The notes under the pieces are model-generated. The model did no database searches, was not told the DNA's origin, and worked only from the letters and a program-made list of their open reading frames with translations. A program made the translations under genes and the position numbers. Source: Vibrio zhanjiangensis (GTDB taxonomy: Bacteria > Pseudomonadota > Gammaproteobacteria > Enterobacterales > Vibrionaceae). Taken from it: 64,000 nt of DNA. Below, one piece after another: positions 44,634 through 54,356 of this stretch (positions within the stretch are counted from its first letter, which is position 1; every line of letters begins with the position of its first letter). The stretch spans positions 62,001 through 126,000 of the forward strand of contig NZ_BSPW01000067.1 of the NCBI RefSeq assembly GCF_030161235.1, read 5' to 3'.

Positions 44634-44956
44634 TTGGGTATTCCATGTGAAAGTGCCCACGCAATTGTCTAAGCGGAGCTACTTTTGGTTAGAATATAAT
44701 TCAATTTTTTAATTTCATTTTTCGCTCGTGTTGAGTACGTAAGTAGATGCCCAAAGAACAGTTTCTCAACAATGTGGAGAAATGGTCATTGAGAGCATGC
44801 TTTAGCTTTATACTAGGCTTTGAATTCAGCTCAGCAGGTAGTTTACGCAAGTTACTGAGCTGCCTGAACCTAGATGGGAACTCACGGTTTCATTTTATCT
44901 CTTTTCTTATACTGCTATGATAATGTTCAATATTTTTATGCCATATCAAATATAAC
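44634..44956. other. Intergenic region, no gene seen
   Basis: 323 bases between co-directional genes. CAGCTCAG (44827-44834) and CTGAGCTG (44855-44862) are exact 8-bp complements, without a T run. The rest shows AT-rich promoter-like sequence before the next gene. Confidence 0.45.
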
Positions 44957-45577
44957 ATGACTAAAAAGCGCATTCTTCCTGTCCCTCTTATCTTGCTTAC
45001 ACCGATTGTATTGTTAATTTTGGTCGTTATTGCTGGGGTATATAGGTTTAGCTTGCCAGCAGATAGCATTACCGCAAAGTTTTCACGTCAAGTCACCAAT
45101 CAAGATGCTGTCATGCTGAGAGTATTTGGAATAAAAACACCTAATCCTTGGACGGTTAAAGTGCCAGAAACCCAAGTTTATTCATTTATACAACGCTTAG
45201 ACAATGGTTCTGGGTTAGCACAAGGATACTATCAGGATCAGGCAGTACGTGGCACAGTAACACTGGATACTCGCCAGTTAATTCAGCTTAACGAGACTCT
45301 TTATGCTGTCATTATGAGGATATCGAATCAAGGCACGGGTATATTTTATTACTTGACTCTTTTTGATTACGACAAATTGAGACATCGTATGATTTCAAGA
45401 GATGCATACTTGCTTGGCGATCGAATTGAAGTTGAGCGATTAGAGCAACAAGGTCAAAATATACAAGTCAGGGTCAAACAACGTAAACTGGATCAGCCTA
45501 TGGTACAGAAACCAAAGACTGCAGACATTATGCTTTTTGAATTCGATGAACGGGCGCTCTCGCCTGTCTTAAAGTAA
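44957..45577 (+). CDS. Membrane-anchored protein, unknown family
   Basis: A 206-residue protein. A hydrophobic anchor at ~10-30 (PLILLTPIVLLILVVIAGVY) after MTKKR looks like an uncleaved signal anchor. The remainder is a periplasmic, beta-rich domain (AVMLRVFGIKTPNPWTVKVP, AVRGTVTLDTRQLIQLNETL, GIFYYLTLFDYDKLRHRMIS) with a VERLEQQGQNIQVRVKQRKL strand pair near the end. I recognise no family. It is upstream of the M23 peptidase with a 227-base gap, so not clearly in an operon with it. Confidence 0.75.
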   Translation: MTKKRILPVPLILLTPIVLLILVVIAGVYRFSLPADSITAKFSRQVTNQDAVMLRVFGIKTPNPWTVKVPETQVYSFIQRLDNGSGLAQGYYQDQAVRGTVTLDTRQLIQLNETLYAVIMRISNQGTGIFYYLTLFDYDKLRHRMISRDAYLLGDRIEVERLEQQGQNIQVRVKQRKLDQPMVQKPKTADIMLFEFDERALSPVLK

Positions 45578-45804
45578 ATTCGGGTTGTGAACACCTAATC
45601 GTCTATTTTCGGGCTACAATGTTAGGTCTCGTTGCTGAACAAACGGAAATTAACTTGACAAATTGACTTATTTATCAACAATGTGTTTTGTATATTTCGG
45701 TTAGTTTGTCCTATTTTTGATTCAATAATGACAATCAAAAGGTGACAAGCCTCCCTGAAAACCGTAATCTAAACTTTTTGTTTTAACCATGTATAGGTCA
45801 AATT

Positions 45805-47115
45805 GTGCAACCCAACAGTTTTAGATCTCGTTTTAGAGAACTTTCTAAATCGAGAAAGATGATACTTTTGAGTCTTCCTCTTGTTGCCGCATTGGTTATC
45901 TCTGCAACAAATAATGCCAGTCAAAATAAGCGTATAATTCATCTTTCGTTACCCGAATCGAGCATTACAAATGATCTGATTAATCAGGCCGAAGAGGTTC
46001 GTGACATACCAGACTACGAATATGTGATTAAGAGAGGTGATAATCTCAGTACGATTTTCGATCAGTTGGGTTTTGGCTATAGCGAGCTGATGAAAATCAT
46101 GGAGACGGATCTGAACTATTTGGCACTGGACACCCTAAAACCTGGAAATACTCTGAGGTTTTGGCGAGATGGTGACTCCAAACGCCTCGCTAAGATGGAA
46201 TTGGAATTTAGCATTGTTGATAGAGCGGTATATCGATTGCTCGACGATGGAAGCTATGCTTTTAACGAAGTAAAAATTCCCGGAATATGGAAAGAGCAAG
46301 CCTTAGTTGGAGAGATCGCGGGCAGTTTTTCTCAGTCTTTACACCGTGTTGGCCTTGGCAGCAGTGAAAATGAACAAATTGTAAATTTACTAAAAGATAA
46401 ACTCAATTTCTCCCGTGACCTTCGCGCTGGTGACGTGTTCGAAGTTGTTCTTTCTAAGCAGTATGTTGGAGAGAAGGATACGGGTAACCGCGAATTACAA
46501 GCAATAAAAATTTACAATCGCGGTCGAGAAATTACCGCCTATTTACACTCAGATGGTCAGTACTATGATAAGAATGGCAATAGTTTACAGCGAGCTTTTC
46601 AGCGCAAACCTGTCAGTGGCAGCTATCGTCTGAGCTCCAATTTTAATCCAGCCCGAAAACACCCTGTGACGGGTCGTATCACGGTTCACAATGGTACCGA
46701 CTGGGCAACACCAACAGGAACGCCAATTCAGGCAACGGGAGATGGTGTTGTGGTAATGACACGCAAACACCCATATGCGGGTAACTATGTGGTCATTCAA
46801 CATGGAAGCCGCTACAAGACCCGTTACCTTCATTTGAGTAAAATCCTCGTCAGTAAAGGGCAAAAAGTGTCTCGTGGACAACGAATAGGTTTGTCTGGTG
46901 CGACTGGTCGTGTAACAGGACCCCACATCCATTATGAGTTGATTGATCGTGGAAGAGCCGTTAATGCCATGACGGCCAATATTCCTATGGCGAGTTCCGT
47001 TCCTAAGAGTGAAATACTGGCATTTAAATCACGTCGTGATGAGTTGGATACCATGTTAAGACAGCAAGAAATTCAGTTGGCTGACAATACGGAATCAGAG
47101 AAGCCAACCAGTTAA
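45805..47115 (+). CDS. M23 peptidoglycan endopeptidase, MepM/YebA type
   Basis: A 436-residue protein with a GTG start and a weak ribosome site. It has a basic N-terminus, one membrane anchor (MILLSLPLVAALVISA), an OapA/LysM-like domain at ~70-120 (YVIKRGDNLSTIFDQLGFGY), a middle domain and a C-terminal LytM domain with zinc ligands RITVHNGTDWATPTGTPI (H...D) and GPHIHYEL (HxH). In E. coli MepM cleaves D-Ala-mDAP cross-links to allow cell-wall growth. It acts in the periplasm, held to the inner membrane. Confidence 0.93.
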   Translation: MQPNSFRSRFRELSKSRKMILLSLPLVAALVISATNNASQNKRIIHLSLPESSITNDLINQAEEVRDIPDYEYVIKRGDNLSTIFDQLGFGYSELMKIMETDLNYLALDTLKPGNTLRFWRDGDSKRLAKMELEFSIVDRAVYRLLDDGSYAFNEVKIPGIWKEQALVGEIAGSFSQSLHRVGLGSSENEQIVNLLKDKLNFSRDLRAGDVFEVVLSKQYVGEKDTGNRELQAIKIYNRGREITAYLHSDGQYYDKNGNSLQRAFQRKPVSGSYRLSSNFNPARKHPVTGRITVHNGTDWATPTGTPIQATGDGVVVMTRKHPYAGNYVVIQHGSRYKTRYLHLSKILVSKGQKVSRGQRIGLSGATGRVTGPHIHYELIDRGRAVNAMTANIPMASSVPKSEILAFKSRRDELDTMLRQQEIQLADNTESEKPTS

Positions 47116-47196
47116 AAATTTGTAATCTTGGTTTTGATGCCAGTCTTTATGTAATGGAATAACTCTCTAATTCATTATTGGTATCCAACTAAAATT

Positions 47197-47236
47197 AAAC
47201 GCATACATTGGTCACTCACATGTATGCGTTTTTTTA
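47197..47236 (+). terminator. Strong rho-independent terminator
   Basis: AAACGCATACAT (47197-47208) and ATGTATGCGTTT (47220-47231) are exact 12-bp arms followed by a T run. It ends the M23 peptidase transcript. Confidence 0.92.
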
Positions 47237-47373
47237 TCCATAGCCTCAGTTTAGGCTGTCCAGTCTATTATCTTGAATTTAAAGAAAATATTTTCCAATA
47301 GAGCTTTGATGCATCACAACTGGCTATTTTTCGTCTAGAATTATTGATTAAACCTCTAGTTTGGAATTGTTCT

Positions 47374-49002
47374 ATGAATGCATTACAAAAGCTACCAACA
47401 AAAGTACTCATTTTGACTGCACTCTCTGTTGTGATTTTGGGCTTTATTTCTGTTGCTATTCTAGCCAGTCAGTCAAATCAGAATGTGATGGTCAGCCAAG
47501 AACAGGTTTCGAAGACTTATGAGATAAAGGGAACATTAGCTAGCTTGCTAGAGCAAATCCTTAATATAGAAACGGGCTTTCGAGGCTATATGCTGACCAA
47601 ATCTCAGGCGTCACTTATGCCATACAACTTGGGTGTCGAAAACATTAAAAAAGATATGCAGTATTTGGCGGACATCTTTATCAACAACCCTACTGATGAC
47701 CAAATCAAACGGTTAAATACGATAAAAAGTTTGTACGAAGAATGGCTTAGTGTTGAAATTGACAAGGGAATTGCTCTAAGAGCAGCAGCCAGTGACTCAG
47801 AGGTACTGAGTTTCATACAACAAGATCGCCGTAAGTATGTGGATGATATGCGGGTTATTTTTGAACAAATTGACAGTGGTGAAGAAGCCTTTTTGCAGAC
47901 CCGTTATACTGCGCTTCGGTCTTCTTTATCTTCATCTGTGCTTAATGTCATTATACTCTCTGTAATTTGCTGCGCGGTATCGGGCTCATTTTTGATGTTT
48001 ATTAATCATTTACTAGCGAAAAACATTAATGAAATGTCGCAAGCGATAAAGCAACTTGCCAAAGGTATATTGAAACCTTTGGAACTCACACCATCCAAGA
48101 ACGAATTTTTCACCATTAAACAAACCTACAATCAATCTATTAATCAACTCTCTCAGCTGATTAGAGAACTAACCGAGTCTTCCAATAATACGACTACATC
48201 TTCAGGTCATTTGACTCAACTGATGCAAAATACAGCGGATAATACTCAAGATGTTCTCAATCGAGTTGAAAATATTTCTACGGCTATCAATGAGTTATCT
48301 AGTACTTCTAAGGAGGTATCATCGAATGCCGTTCAGGCAGAGGAGGAAACCAACAAAGCGATCAGCAATGTGAAGAATGGTAACAAAGCCTTAGATAAAT
48401 CGATTGTCCTAACGCAAAACATAAACCAGTCTGTGCAAGAGACCGCGAGCATGATTGAGGAACTCAAAAACAGTGCAGTGAACATTGGCGAAGTCACTAA
48501 TGTGATCAGCTCTATTTCCGATCAGACTAATCTTCTGGCTTTGAACGCAGCTATCGAAGCGGCTCGTGCTGGAGAGCAGGGACGTGGCTTTGCAGTGGTG
48601 GCTGATGAGGTTAGGCAGCTTGCGGGTAAGACACAGGAGTCTACGCAAAATATCCAAGAAATTATAACTAAGCTTCAAGAGCAATCTGAAAAAGCGAATA
48701 ACAATATGATTGCAAATGTAGCGCTGATACAGGAATCAGTGGAGCTGTCTGATAATGTCAAAGCGTCGTTTGACGATATTGCTAGCTCAGTCGAAGCCAT
48801 TTCAAGAATCAATACCTTGGTAGCCACAGCGTCACAAGAGCAATACAGCGTTACCGAGGAGATATCTCAAAGTACTCTCACTATGTCTGATTTGGTTAAC
48901 GAGAATGTGAGTGCTGTTGATCAAGCAACGAGTTCTGCGTCAGAGCTGGCATCATTCGCTGATAAGCAAAATACAGAGCTTTCATTCTTTAAAGTGGGCT
49001 AA
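47374..49002 (+). CDS. Methyl-accepting chemotaxis protein with CHASE3-type sensor
   Basis: A 542-residue protein from ATG 47374. Two membrane segments are seen ([20 protein letters not shown] and [20 protein letters not shown]). The periplasmic part is CHASE3-like ([20 protein letters not shown]). A HAMP region follows TM2 ([15 protein letters not shown]), then the signalling hairpin [20 protein letters not shown] with [22 protein letters not shown]-terminal methylation-type helix ends at FFKVG, with no NWETF-like pentapeptide. It signals through CheW/CheA. It is monocistronic and bounded by terminators. Confidence 0.94.
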   Translation: MNALQKLPTKVLILTALSVVILGFISVAILASQSNQNVMVSQEQVSKTYEIKGTLASLLEQILNIETGFRGYMLTKSQASLMPYNLGVENIKKDMQYLADIFINNPTDDQIKRLNTIKSLYEEWLSVEIDKGIALRAAASDSEVLSFIQQDRRKYVDDMRVIFEQIDSGEEAFLQTRYTALRSSLSSSVLNVIILSVICCAVSGSFLMFINHLLAKNINEMSQAIKQLAKGILKPLELTPSKNEFFTIKQTYNQSINQLSQLIRELTESSNNTTTSSGHLTQLMQNTADNTQDVLNRVENISTAINELSSTSKEVSSNAVQAEEETNKAISNVKNGNKALDKSIVLTQNINQSVQETASMIEELKNSAVNIGEVTNVISSISDQTNLLALNAAIEAARAGEQGRGFAVVADEVRQLAGKTQESTQNIQEIITKLQEQSEKANNNMIANVALIQESVELSDNVKASFDDIASSVEAISRINTLVATASQEQYSVTEEISQSTLTMSDLVNENVSAVDQATSSASELASFADKQNTELSFFKVG

Positions 49003-49104
49003 TACACGTTGACTACTTTAGTCTATTCGAACGCTTTATATATTTTGGTGTAATAAATTCGTCATTCATAGCCGTACCAAATAGTGACCCAAACCTTAAA
49101 TTAG

Positions 49105-49132
49105 ACACTGCCTAAATATTTAGGCAGTGTCA
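49105..49132. terminator. Perfect 28-bp palindromic terminator
   Basis: GACACTGCCTAAAT is followed directly by its exact complement, with no loop, then ATTTGATT. It lies 100 bases after the chemoreceptor stop and before the ompW promoter. It is the longest uninterrupted palindrome noted in the window. Confidence 0.7.
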
Positions 49133-49232
49133 TTTGATTTCCGTCAAAGTCGATGATTATTCCTATGATAACGTGCGCCAAAAGATATCGACTTTTAGTT
49201 CAACAACAATAAAGTTGCGAGGGAAATCAAAG

Positions 49233-49880
49233 ATGAAAAAAAGATTGTGTGGCCTTATCGTACTTACCGCGCTGATGTCTGGCCAAACTTTGGCTCATAA
49301 AGAAGGAGACTTTATTGTCCGTGCTGGCATTGCAACGGTTTCACCTAACGACAGTAGTGGAGATGTCCTTAACTCACCAGGTAATCATTTTTCTGTTAAT
49401 TCCGATACTCAGCTTGGTCTGACTTTCGGCTATATGTTCACAGACAATATCAGCTTTGAGGTGCTTGCAGCCACACCATTTTCACATAAAATTTCTACAA
49501 ATTATAGTAATTTAGGTGAGATTGCAGAAACTAAACATTTGCCACCAACCTTTATGCTTGAGTACTATTTTGGCAGTGCTGATAGTGATATTCGCCCATA
49601 CATAGGTGCAGGTATAAACTACACCATGTTTTTTGACGAAGAACTAAATGGTGCAGGAAAAGGAGCTGGGTTGAGTGACCTGTCACTTGATGATTCATGG
49701 GGCTTAGCTGCAAACCTGGGTATCGATTATATGCTTAACGAAGACTGGTTTCTGAATGCGTCAGTTTGGTATGCAGATATTGATACAACAGCAAAATATA
49801 AAGCGGGAAACACTGAATTTTCAACCGATGTAGAGATTGACCCATGGGTGTTTATGATCGGTGGCGGCTATAAATTTTAG
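49233..49880 (+). CDS. ompW: OmpW family outer-membrane protein
   Basis: A 215-residue protein from ATG 49233; a longer open frame upstream is unlikely. It has a signal peptide (KKRLCGLIVLTALMSGQTLA). It is an 8-strand beta-barrel: opening EGDFIVRAGIATVSPNDSSG (family pattern G...R.G...V.P..SS), LGLTFGYMFTDNISFEVLAA, TFMLEYYFG, RPYIGAGINYTMFFDEE and closing VEIDPWVFMIGGGYKF with terminal Phe. It forms a narrow hydrophobic channel in the outer membrane; in vibrios it is responsive to salt, iron and oxygen. Confidence 0.95.
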   Translation: MKKRLCGLIVLTALMSGQTLAHKEGDFIVRAGIATVSPNDSSGDVLNSPGNHFSVNSDTQLGLTFGYMFTDNISFEVLAATPFSHKISTNYSNLGEIAETKHLPPTFMLEYYFGSADSDIRPYIGAGINYTMFFDEELNGAGKGAGLSDLSLDDSWGLAANLGIDYMLNEDWFLNASVWYADIDTTAKYKAGNTEFSTDVEIDPWVFMIGGGYKF

Positions 49881-49918
49881 CTGAAGTTTCTACCAAACAT
49901 ATTGTGAGCCAATACTCC

Positions 49919-49951
49919 AAGCCAGCACGACAAAATTGCTGGCTTTTCTTG
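49919..49951. terminator. Rho-independent terminator after ompW
   Basis: AAGCCAGCA (49919-49927) pairs with TGCTGGCTT (49937-49945), followed by TTCTT. It sits between ompW and the convergent thioesterase gene. Confidence 0.82.
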
Positions 49952-49958
49952 CCAGTAC

Positions 49959-50438
49959 TTATTCCCTAGGTTCAAACCATTGGCTGGGGACTTTAACGGC
50001 GGTGACGGTACTTTGACAGCATAGACTGTCTGCGGAAAATAAATCACAGCTAAGTATAATCTTGTTTTCTTTTGCTTCGGAAATTGACGCAATTAACTCT
50101 ACTTTATTGTCAATGGGCACTGGCTTTAAGAATTTTACCTCCAAACTTCCTGTTGCAAACCATACTGCTTCGCCTACTCCTATTTCTCTATCTCGCATGA
50201 GGTAGCCTTTTGCAATCGCGGTGCAAACGCAGTGACAGTCGATAATAGTCGAAATAATGCCACCATTGAGAAAATGTAAAGGGCCTGCACTGTGATGTGG
50301 TAGTGGGTTAAAGCTACAGACCGATTCGTTCTCCCCATTCCAATAACTATGAATGTTTAACCCTTGTTCATTCAAAGGACCACAGCCAAAACAGTGGTTG
50401 TTGGGTATTTGTTCTTGAAACGATCTTCTTGGCTCCAT
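49959..50438 (-). CDS. PaaI-type hotdog thioesterase
   Basis: A 159-residue protein. HCFGCGPLNEQGLNIHSYW at the N-terminus and HFLNGGIISTIIDCHCVCTA carry the hotdog-fold active-site pattern (HGG replaced by NGG, with an Asp in the following helix). 'WFATGSLEVKFLKPVPIDNK' is the second half of the fold, then KVELIASISE and a C-terminal EPRE. It hydrolyses acyl-CoA or aryl-CoA thioesters; the substrate is unknown. It is convergent with ompW and divergent from the subtilase. Confidence 0.86.
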   Translation of the reverse strand: MEPRRSFQEQIPNNHCFGCGPLNEQGLNIHSYWNGENESVCSFNPLPHHSAGPLHFLNGGIISTIIDCHCVCTAIAKGYLMRDREIGVGEAVWFATGSLEVKFLKPVPIDNKVELIASISEAKENKIILSCDLFSADSLCCQSTVTAVKVPSQWFEPRE

Positions 50439-50796
50439 GCCTATTCCTCATATTTCAATTAGTTATATCCAACATAGTTAAGCATGGAACAAATATACTT
50501 CAAGTTTATAATGTGATTTTGTGATTTGTTACAGGCATTTTGCACTACTTTCAATATCAAAGTTAGGATATTTATCCATATGCCGTGCAGTATTTGGGAC
50601 AGTCTTTTAATTTCAATTGCATCTCATGTTAATTGATTTATTTGTAAATAGAATTTATCTCAAACTTTAAGATGTAAATGTCGTTCATAGTGAGATCTTA
50701 ATATCAATTAATTGAAGATATGAATGATTTTCTAAGCTTTGCATCTTATCTTTTTGTTCGCTTTTTAAGCGAATAATTAAATAGGATGTAATTAAA
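50439..50796. other. Intergenic region, no gene seen
   Basis: 358 bases of AT-rich sequence between the divergent thioesterase and subtilase genes, holding both promoters. No strong inverted repeat was noted. The subtilase ATG is preceded by TAGGATGTAATTAAA. Confidence 0.45.
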
Positions 50797-52506
50797 ATGA
50801 AAAATGGATATAAACTTTCTACGCTTGCTGTTGCCATTATGGCTTCAGCATCGGTCTCAGCGAGTGTCACGGTTGAGCCAACTCCAAAGAATTTGCCGAT
50901 TATCACTGATGTAAAAGGCAATATTATTGAAGACTATTCAACTCAAGTAATTAAACCTTTCGCTTTCTCACCTATGAATACGATGGTTCCGCCATCAGAG
51001 CAGCGAGGTGATTGGTTCAATATGTCTGCAAACTACTCTAATCTGCAAGGTGTTGGTGCAGATTATGTGTATGAAACTATGCTTCCGCCGCTTAAACCGC
51101 AGCCAGTTGTGGTCGCCGTACTTGACTCAGGTGTTGACATTGAACATGAAGATTTAAAAAATAAGCTTTGGACTAATGAAGACGAGATTCCAGGGAATGG
51201 CATCGATGATGATGGCAATGGCTACATTGATGATGTGCATGGCTGGAACTTTTTAGGCAATTCTCTAGGGATAAATGTTGACCAAGATACTTTGGAAGTG
51301 ACTAGAGAATACAAAAAGTATCTTGAAATGGTTGCACAGCAAGAGTGGATCCCGCCTAAACTGCTGAAGTACTACAAAGGTGTCGAAGCTGACTATCTCA
51401 GTTCTGTTGCCACAGACCAGAATTTGCTTGAACAAGCAACATTGGCTTTTGAACAAGCAAATGGTTTTAAAGAGGCGATTCTAGCGTTAGTGGAACATAA
51501 AGATTTTACAGTAGATGGCTTGCAAATATTGCTATCCCACTCTAACCCAGAGGTTGTAGACGCTACGAAAGGCCTCTTGGCGGTGTTTGAGTCATGGTAT
51601 TCCTTTGACTATATAGAATCGCGTAAAACCCGTTATGAGACGTCTCTAAATTATCATTACAATCTAGAGCTCGATACTCGCGCAGATATTGTTATGGATG
51701 ATATCGACAACGCTTGGGAGAAAGGGTATGGCAACAATGACGTCAAAGGTCCAGTAGGCTCTCATGGTACGCATGTTGCCGGAATTATTGCTGCAGAACG
51801 CCGCAATGGAATTGGTATCGATGGTTTAGCTGATTATGCTCAGATTATGGCTGTTCGTATGGTACCAAACGGGGATGAAAGAGATAAAGACATCGCTAAT
51901 GCAGTACGCTATGCGGTGGATAATGGCGCAAAAATTATCAATATGAGTTTTGGTAAAAGCTACTCGCCGCGTAAGTTTGTTGTCGATCATGCGTTTCGTT
52001 ATGCTGCGAGTAAGGGGGTTTTAATTGTGCATTCCGCTGGTAATAGCCGCACTAATAATGATATTAAACCCAGCTTCCCTAATCGGTTCGCCAAACACCA
52101 ATGGTCTAAACCTATCTCGACTTGGATGGATATTGGTGCTTCAGCCAAATATGCTGATGACTCCCTCGTCGCGAGCTTTAGTAACTATGGGCAAGAAACG
52201 GTAGATGTTTTTGCTCCCGGTTATCGCATTTTGTCTTCAACACCAGACAATACCTACTCTACTTATAGTGGCACGAGTATGGCTGCACCAGTGGTATCAG
52301 GAGTCGCGGCTATGGTATGGTCACATTATCCAGATTTGACAGCCGTTGAACTCAAAGAGTTACTGATGAGTAAGGCACGCATTTATCCTGAGTTATTGGT
52401 GAAAAATCCGACTTCACCAGAAGATTTAGTGCCGTTTAGCTCTATGTCTATTTCTGGTGGTGTGGTTGACGCGGAAGCGATTTTTGACGAACTTCAAAGC
52501 CGTTAA
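50797..52506 (+). CDS. Secreted S8 (subtilisin-like) serine protease with a large insertion
   Basis: A 569-residue precursor. Signal peptide: STLAVAIMASASVSAS. Catalytic triad: Asp110 in VVAVLDSGVDIEHEDL, His323 in GSHGTHVAGIIAAERRNG, Ser494 in YSGTSMAAPVVSGVAAM. A calcium-type loop, GIDDDGNGYIDDVHGWNFLG, follows the Asp. The Asp-to-His distance is 213 residues, against 32 in subtilisin, so ~150-180 residues are inserted (mostly charged helices, VTREYKKYLEMVAQQEW). There is no C-terminal P or PPC domain. It is probably exported and self-processed; whether it is released or cell-bound is unclear. Confidence 0.93.
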   Translation: MKNGYKLSTLAVAIMASASVSASVTVEPTPKNLPIITDVKGNIIEDYSTQVIKPFAFSPMNTMVPPSEQRGDWFNMSANYSNLQGVGADYVYETMLPPLKPQPVVVAVLDSGVDIEHEDLKNKLWTNEDEIPGNGIDDDGNGYIDDVHGWNFLGNSLGINVDQDTLEVTREYKKYLEMVAQQEWIPPKLLKYYKGVEADYLSSVATDQNLLEQATLAFEQANGFKEAILALVEHKDFTVDGLQILLSHSNPEVVDATKGLLAVFESWYSFDYIESRKTRYETSLNYHYNLELDTRADIVMDDIDNAWEKGYGNNDVKGPVGSHGTHVAGIIAAERRNGIGIDGLADYAQIMAVRMVPNGDERDKDIANAVRYAVDNGAKIINMSFGKSYSPRKFVVDHAFRYAASKGVLIVHSAGNSRTNNDIKPSFPNRFAKHQWSKPISTWMDIGASAKYADDSLVASFSNYGQETVDVFAPGYRILSSTPDNTYSTYSGTSMAAPVVSGVAAMVWSHYPDLTAVELKELLMSKARIYPELLVKNPTSPEDLVPFSSMSISGGVVDAEAIFDELQSR

Positions 52507-52527
52507 TCTCTTCTTTTGTAACACGCA

Positions 52528-52550
52528 AGGGCTACTTAGTTAGCCCTTTT
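52528..52550 (+). terminator. Terminator after the subtilase gene
   Basis: AAGGGCTA (52528-52535) pairs with TAGCCCTT around CTTAGT, followed by TTCTG. It lies 22 bases after the stop. Confidence 0.78.
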
Positions 52551-52611
52551 CTGTACAGCTTTCATTATCAGTGATTTTACATCGTATCGGCACGATGGAT
52601 ATAGCTGTGCC

Positions 52612-52689
52612 ATGAAACCAAGGTTATATATTTCTCCTTTGCTAGTACCTTTGATTGCTGCCGTTTTGGTCATCCTCTGGGTCTTCTAG
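52612..52689 (+). CDS. Possible 25-residue hydrophobic peptide
   Basis: The open frame reads a short start (MKPRLYISP) followed by LLVPLIAAVLVILWVF and a stop: a single membrane segment with a basic N-terminus, like toxin-type or regulatory micropeptides. It has no clear ribosome site. A chance open frame of this size is quite possible. Confidence 0.25.
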   Translation: MKPRLYISPLLVPLIAAVLVILWVF

Positions 52690-53556
52690 AAGTGACGACT
52701 TATCTTTCGATTGGTGAGAATTACATGTTGAGTTAGTGTATTGACTACTGAACCTACTTTGTACTCTAGTGTAATAAATCAAAAATAGGTCATATCAGAC
52801 ATATGAAAGCGTTCATAGTCTAAGTTTTTGATGTGTTATCTTTTACATTTATCTTCATTCTCGTAGAGAAATTATAGTAATCATTGAGTCTAAGTTATTA
52901 AAATATCCGCGTAGATTATTTTATAAATTAAATACGGTTTGTGTTTTATTAATATTTAAGATAAATAATAATTATTCATATGATATTAATAAAAATAATT
53001 TACATGCTTTCATCGGTTAAAGTATTGATAGAGAATCTTTCTTGGCTACTTTTTAATTAATGATAAATAAGATTTTAAATCATAAATATATGCAATTATT
53101 ATGGTATTGAATAGGTTGGCTAACAAGTAATTAAATAATTATCCTGTACAAAACTTGTTGATTTTTTTGGATAAATATTCATTATATGAATAAGGAGTAA
53201 GGTTTTTTTAATTTTCATTCGTCATACGAATTTCATTAGAAATGAGAATTGTGTGAGAATTAGCATAGAAAAGGAATATAGAAATTAATATGCATCAACA
53301 TTCTATGATTATCTTGAAACTTTTACAGTAGAAATTTTACTCTGACCCTGCTGGTCATCGGATGTTCATTCCAGTCATGGTTATTATGTTGTAACACAGA
53401 GTCTTGAGAGGTTAGTGTGTGGTATCTATATTCAATTCTTGATTTGGTGAGCAAAGAATAGCTGAGATTGTGTACATAGTTGGAATGGTTTTTTCAATAT
53501 AGATTAGTAAAAATCTCTTTTAAAAGCAGAAAAATTATCATTAATAGAATATAAAA
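52690..53556. other. Long AT-rich region without genes
   Basis: 867 bases, very AT-rich (especially 52860-53110) with no credible open frame. AATGAGAATT and GTGAGAATT (near 53240-53256) loosely recall Fur-box halves but do not form a proper dyad. The region could be H-NS-bound promoter DNA or the remnant of a lost gene. Confidence 0.4.
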
Positions 53557-54162
53557 ATGGGAATGTTAGTGAAAAATTCATTTTTGTCACATCTAGAAAA
53601 GAGACGTTCTGTATATGGTTTGGGTAACTGCGTTACTTTGCCTAAGAAATATATCTCTGAACTGGTTAGTCAGGCATTAAGCATGTCACCTTCAGCATAT
53701 AATGCTCAAAGTACCCGGGTTGTCATCCTATTCGGCCATCATCACTGCAAACTTTGGACTTTGGTGAAGCATGAATTGAGTAAGGTTCTTGAGCTTGACT
53801 CACTTGATGTAAGTTTGTCAAAAATTGACGCATGTTTTGCTCCAGGTTTTGGAACAGTACTGTTTTTTGAAGATACTGATGTGGTAAGAAAGCAAAAACA
53901 AAATCACCCTTTATATGCTGAAAATTGGTCTCAACAAGCCTGTGGTATGGCGCAGTTAGCGGTTTGGGCCGCATTGGCTGCAGAAAACTTAGGGGCTTCG
54001 ATACAGCATTATAACCCGATAATAGATGAAGGTGTTGCGCAAGAATGGCGTATTCCAGCCAGTTGGAAGCTGATGGCACAACTGCCCTTTGGCACCATAG
54101 AGAAACACCCTGAACCTAAATTTTTTATTGATGATGAAGAACATTGCATTGTTTATGAGTAG
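53557..54162 (+). CDS. Nitroreductase family protein (Frm2/HBN type)
   Basis: A 201-residue protein. FMN-binding pattern: KRRSVYGLG at the N-terminus, ALSMSPSAYNAQSTRVVILF in place of the usual 'AP.A.N.QPW', and 'WSQQACGMAQLAVWAALAAENLGASIQHY' near the C-terminus, then WRIPASWKLMAQLPFGTIE. The shape is that of the Frm2 / hydroxy-nitrobenzoate subgroup of NAD(P)H-dependent flavin reductases. The ATG has a weak ribosome site; a second in-frame ATG lies 2 codons on. It is monocistronic, in front of a LysR gene. Confidence 0.88.
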   Translation: MGMLVKNSFLSHLEKRRSVYGLGNCVTLPKKYISELVSQALSMSPSAYNAQSTRVVILFGHHHCKLWTLVKHELSKVLELDSLDVSLSKIDACFAPGFGTVLFFEDTDVVRKQKQNHPLYAENWSQQACGMAQLAVWAALAAENLGASIQHYNPIIDEGVAQEWRIPASWKLMAQLPFGTIEKHPEPKFFIDDEEHCIVYE

Positions 54163-54356
54163 TTTGATATGAACCGGTTTGCACTGTAAGTTCGGTGCAT
54201 CTTTGGTTATCTGACTCAGTGAATTTTTTCGGGATCTAGCTTGTCTGAAAGCATACTCATCAATACCTTGGAGTACGTCCAAATAACAACTCATATGGTA
54301 GTAGGCGAATTGAAAGTAAGCTGATTTTTTTATACTGTACAATGAGTTAAGTAACA

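Noticed and set aside
49134..49232. N-terminal extension of the OmpW protein
   Set aside because: The signal peptide and ribosome site place the start at 49233; the extension is polar and starts right at the terminator palindrome.
53236..53260. Fur-box-like GAGAATT direct halves upstream of the nitroreductase gene
   Set aside because: The halves are in the same orientation and do not make the inverted dyad of a Fur site.
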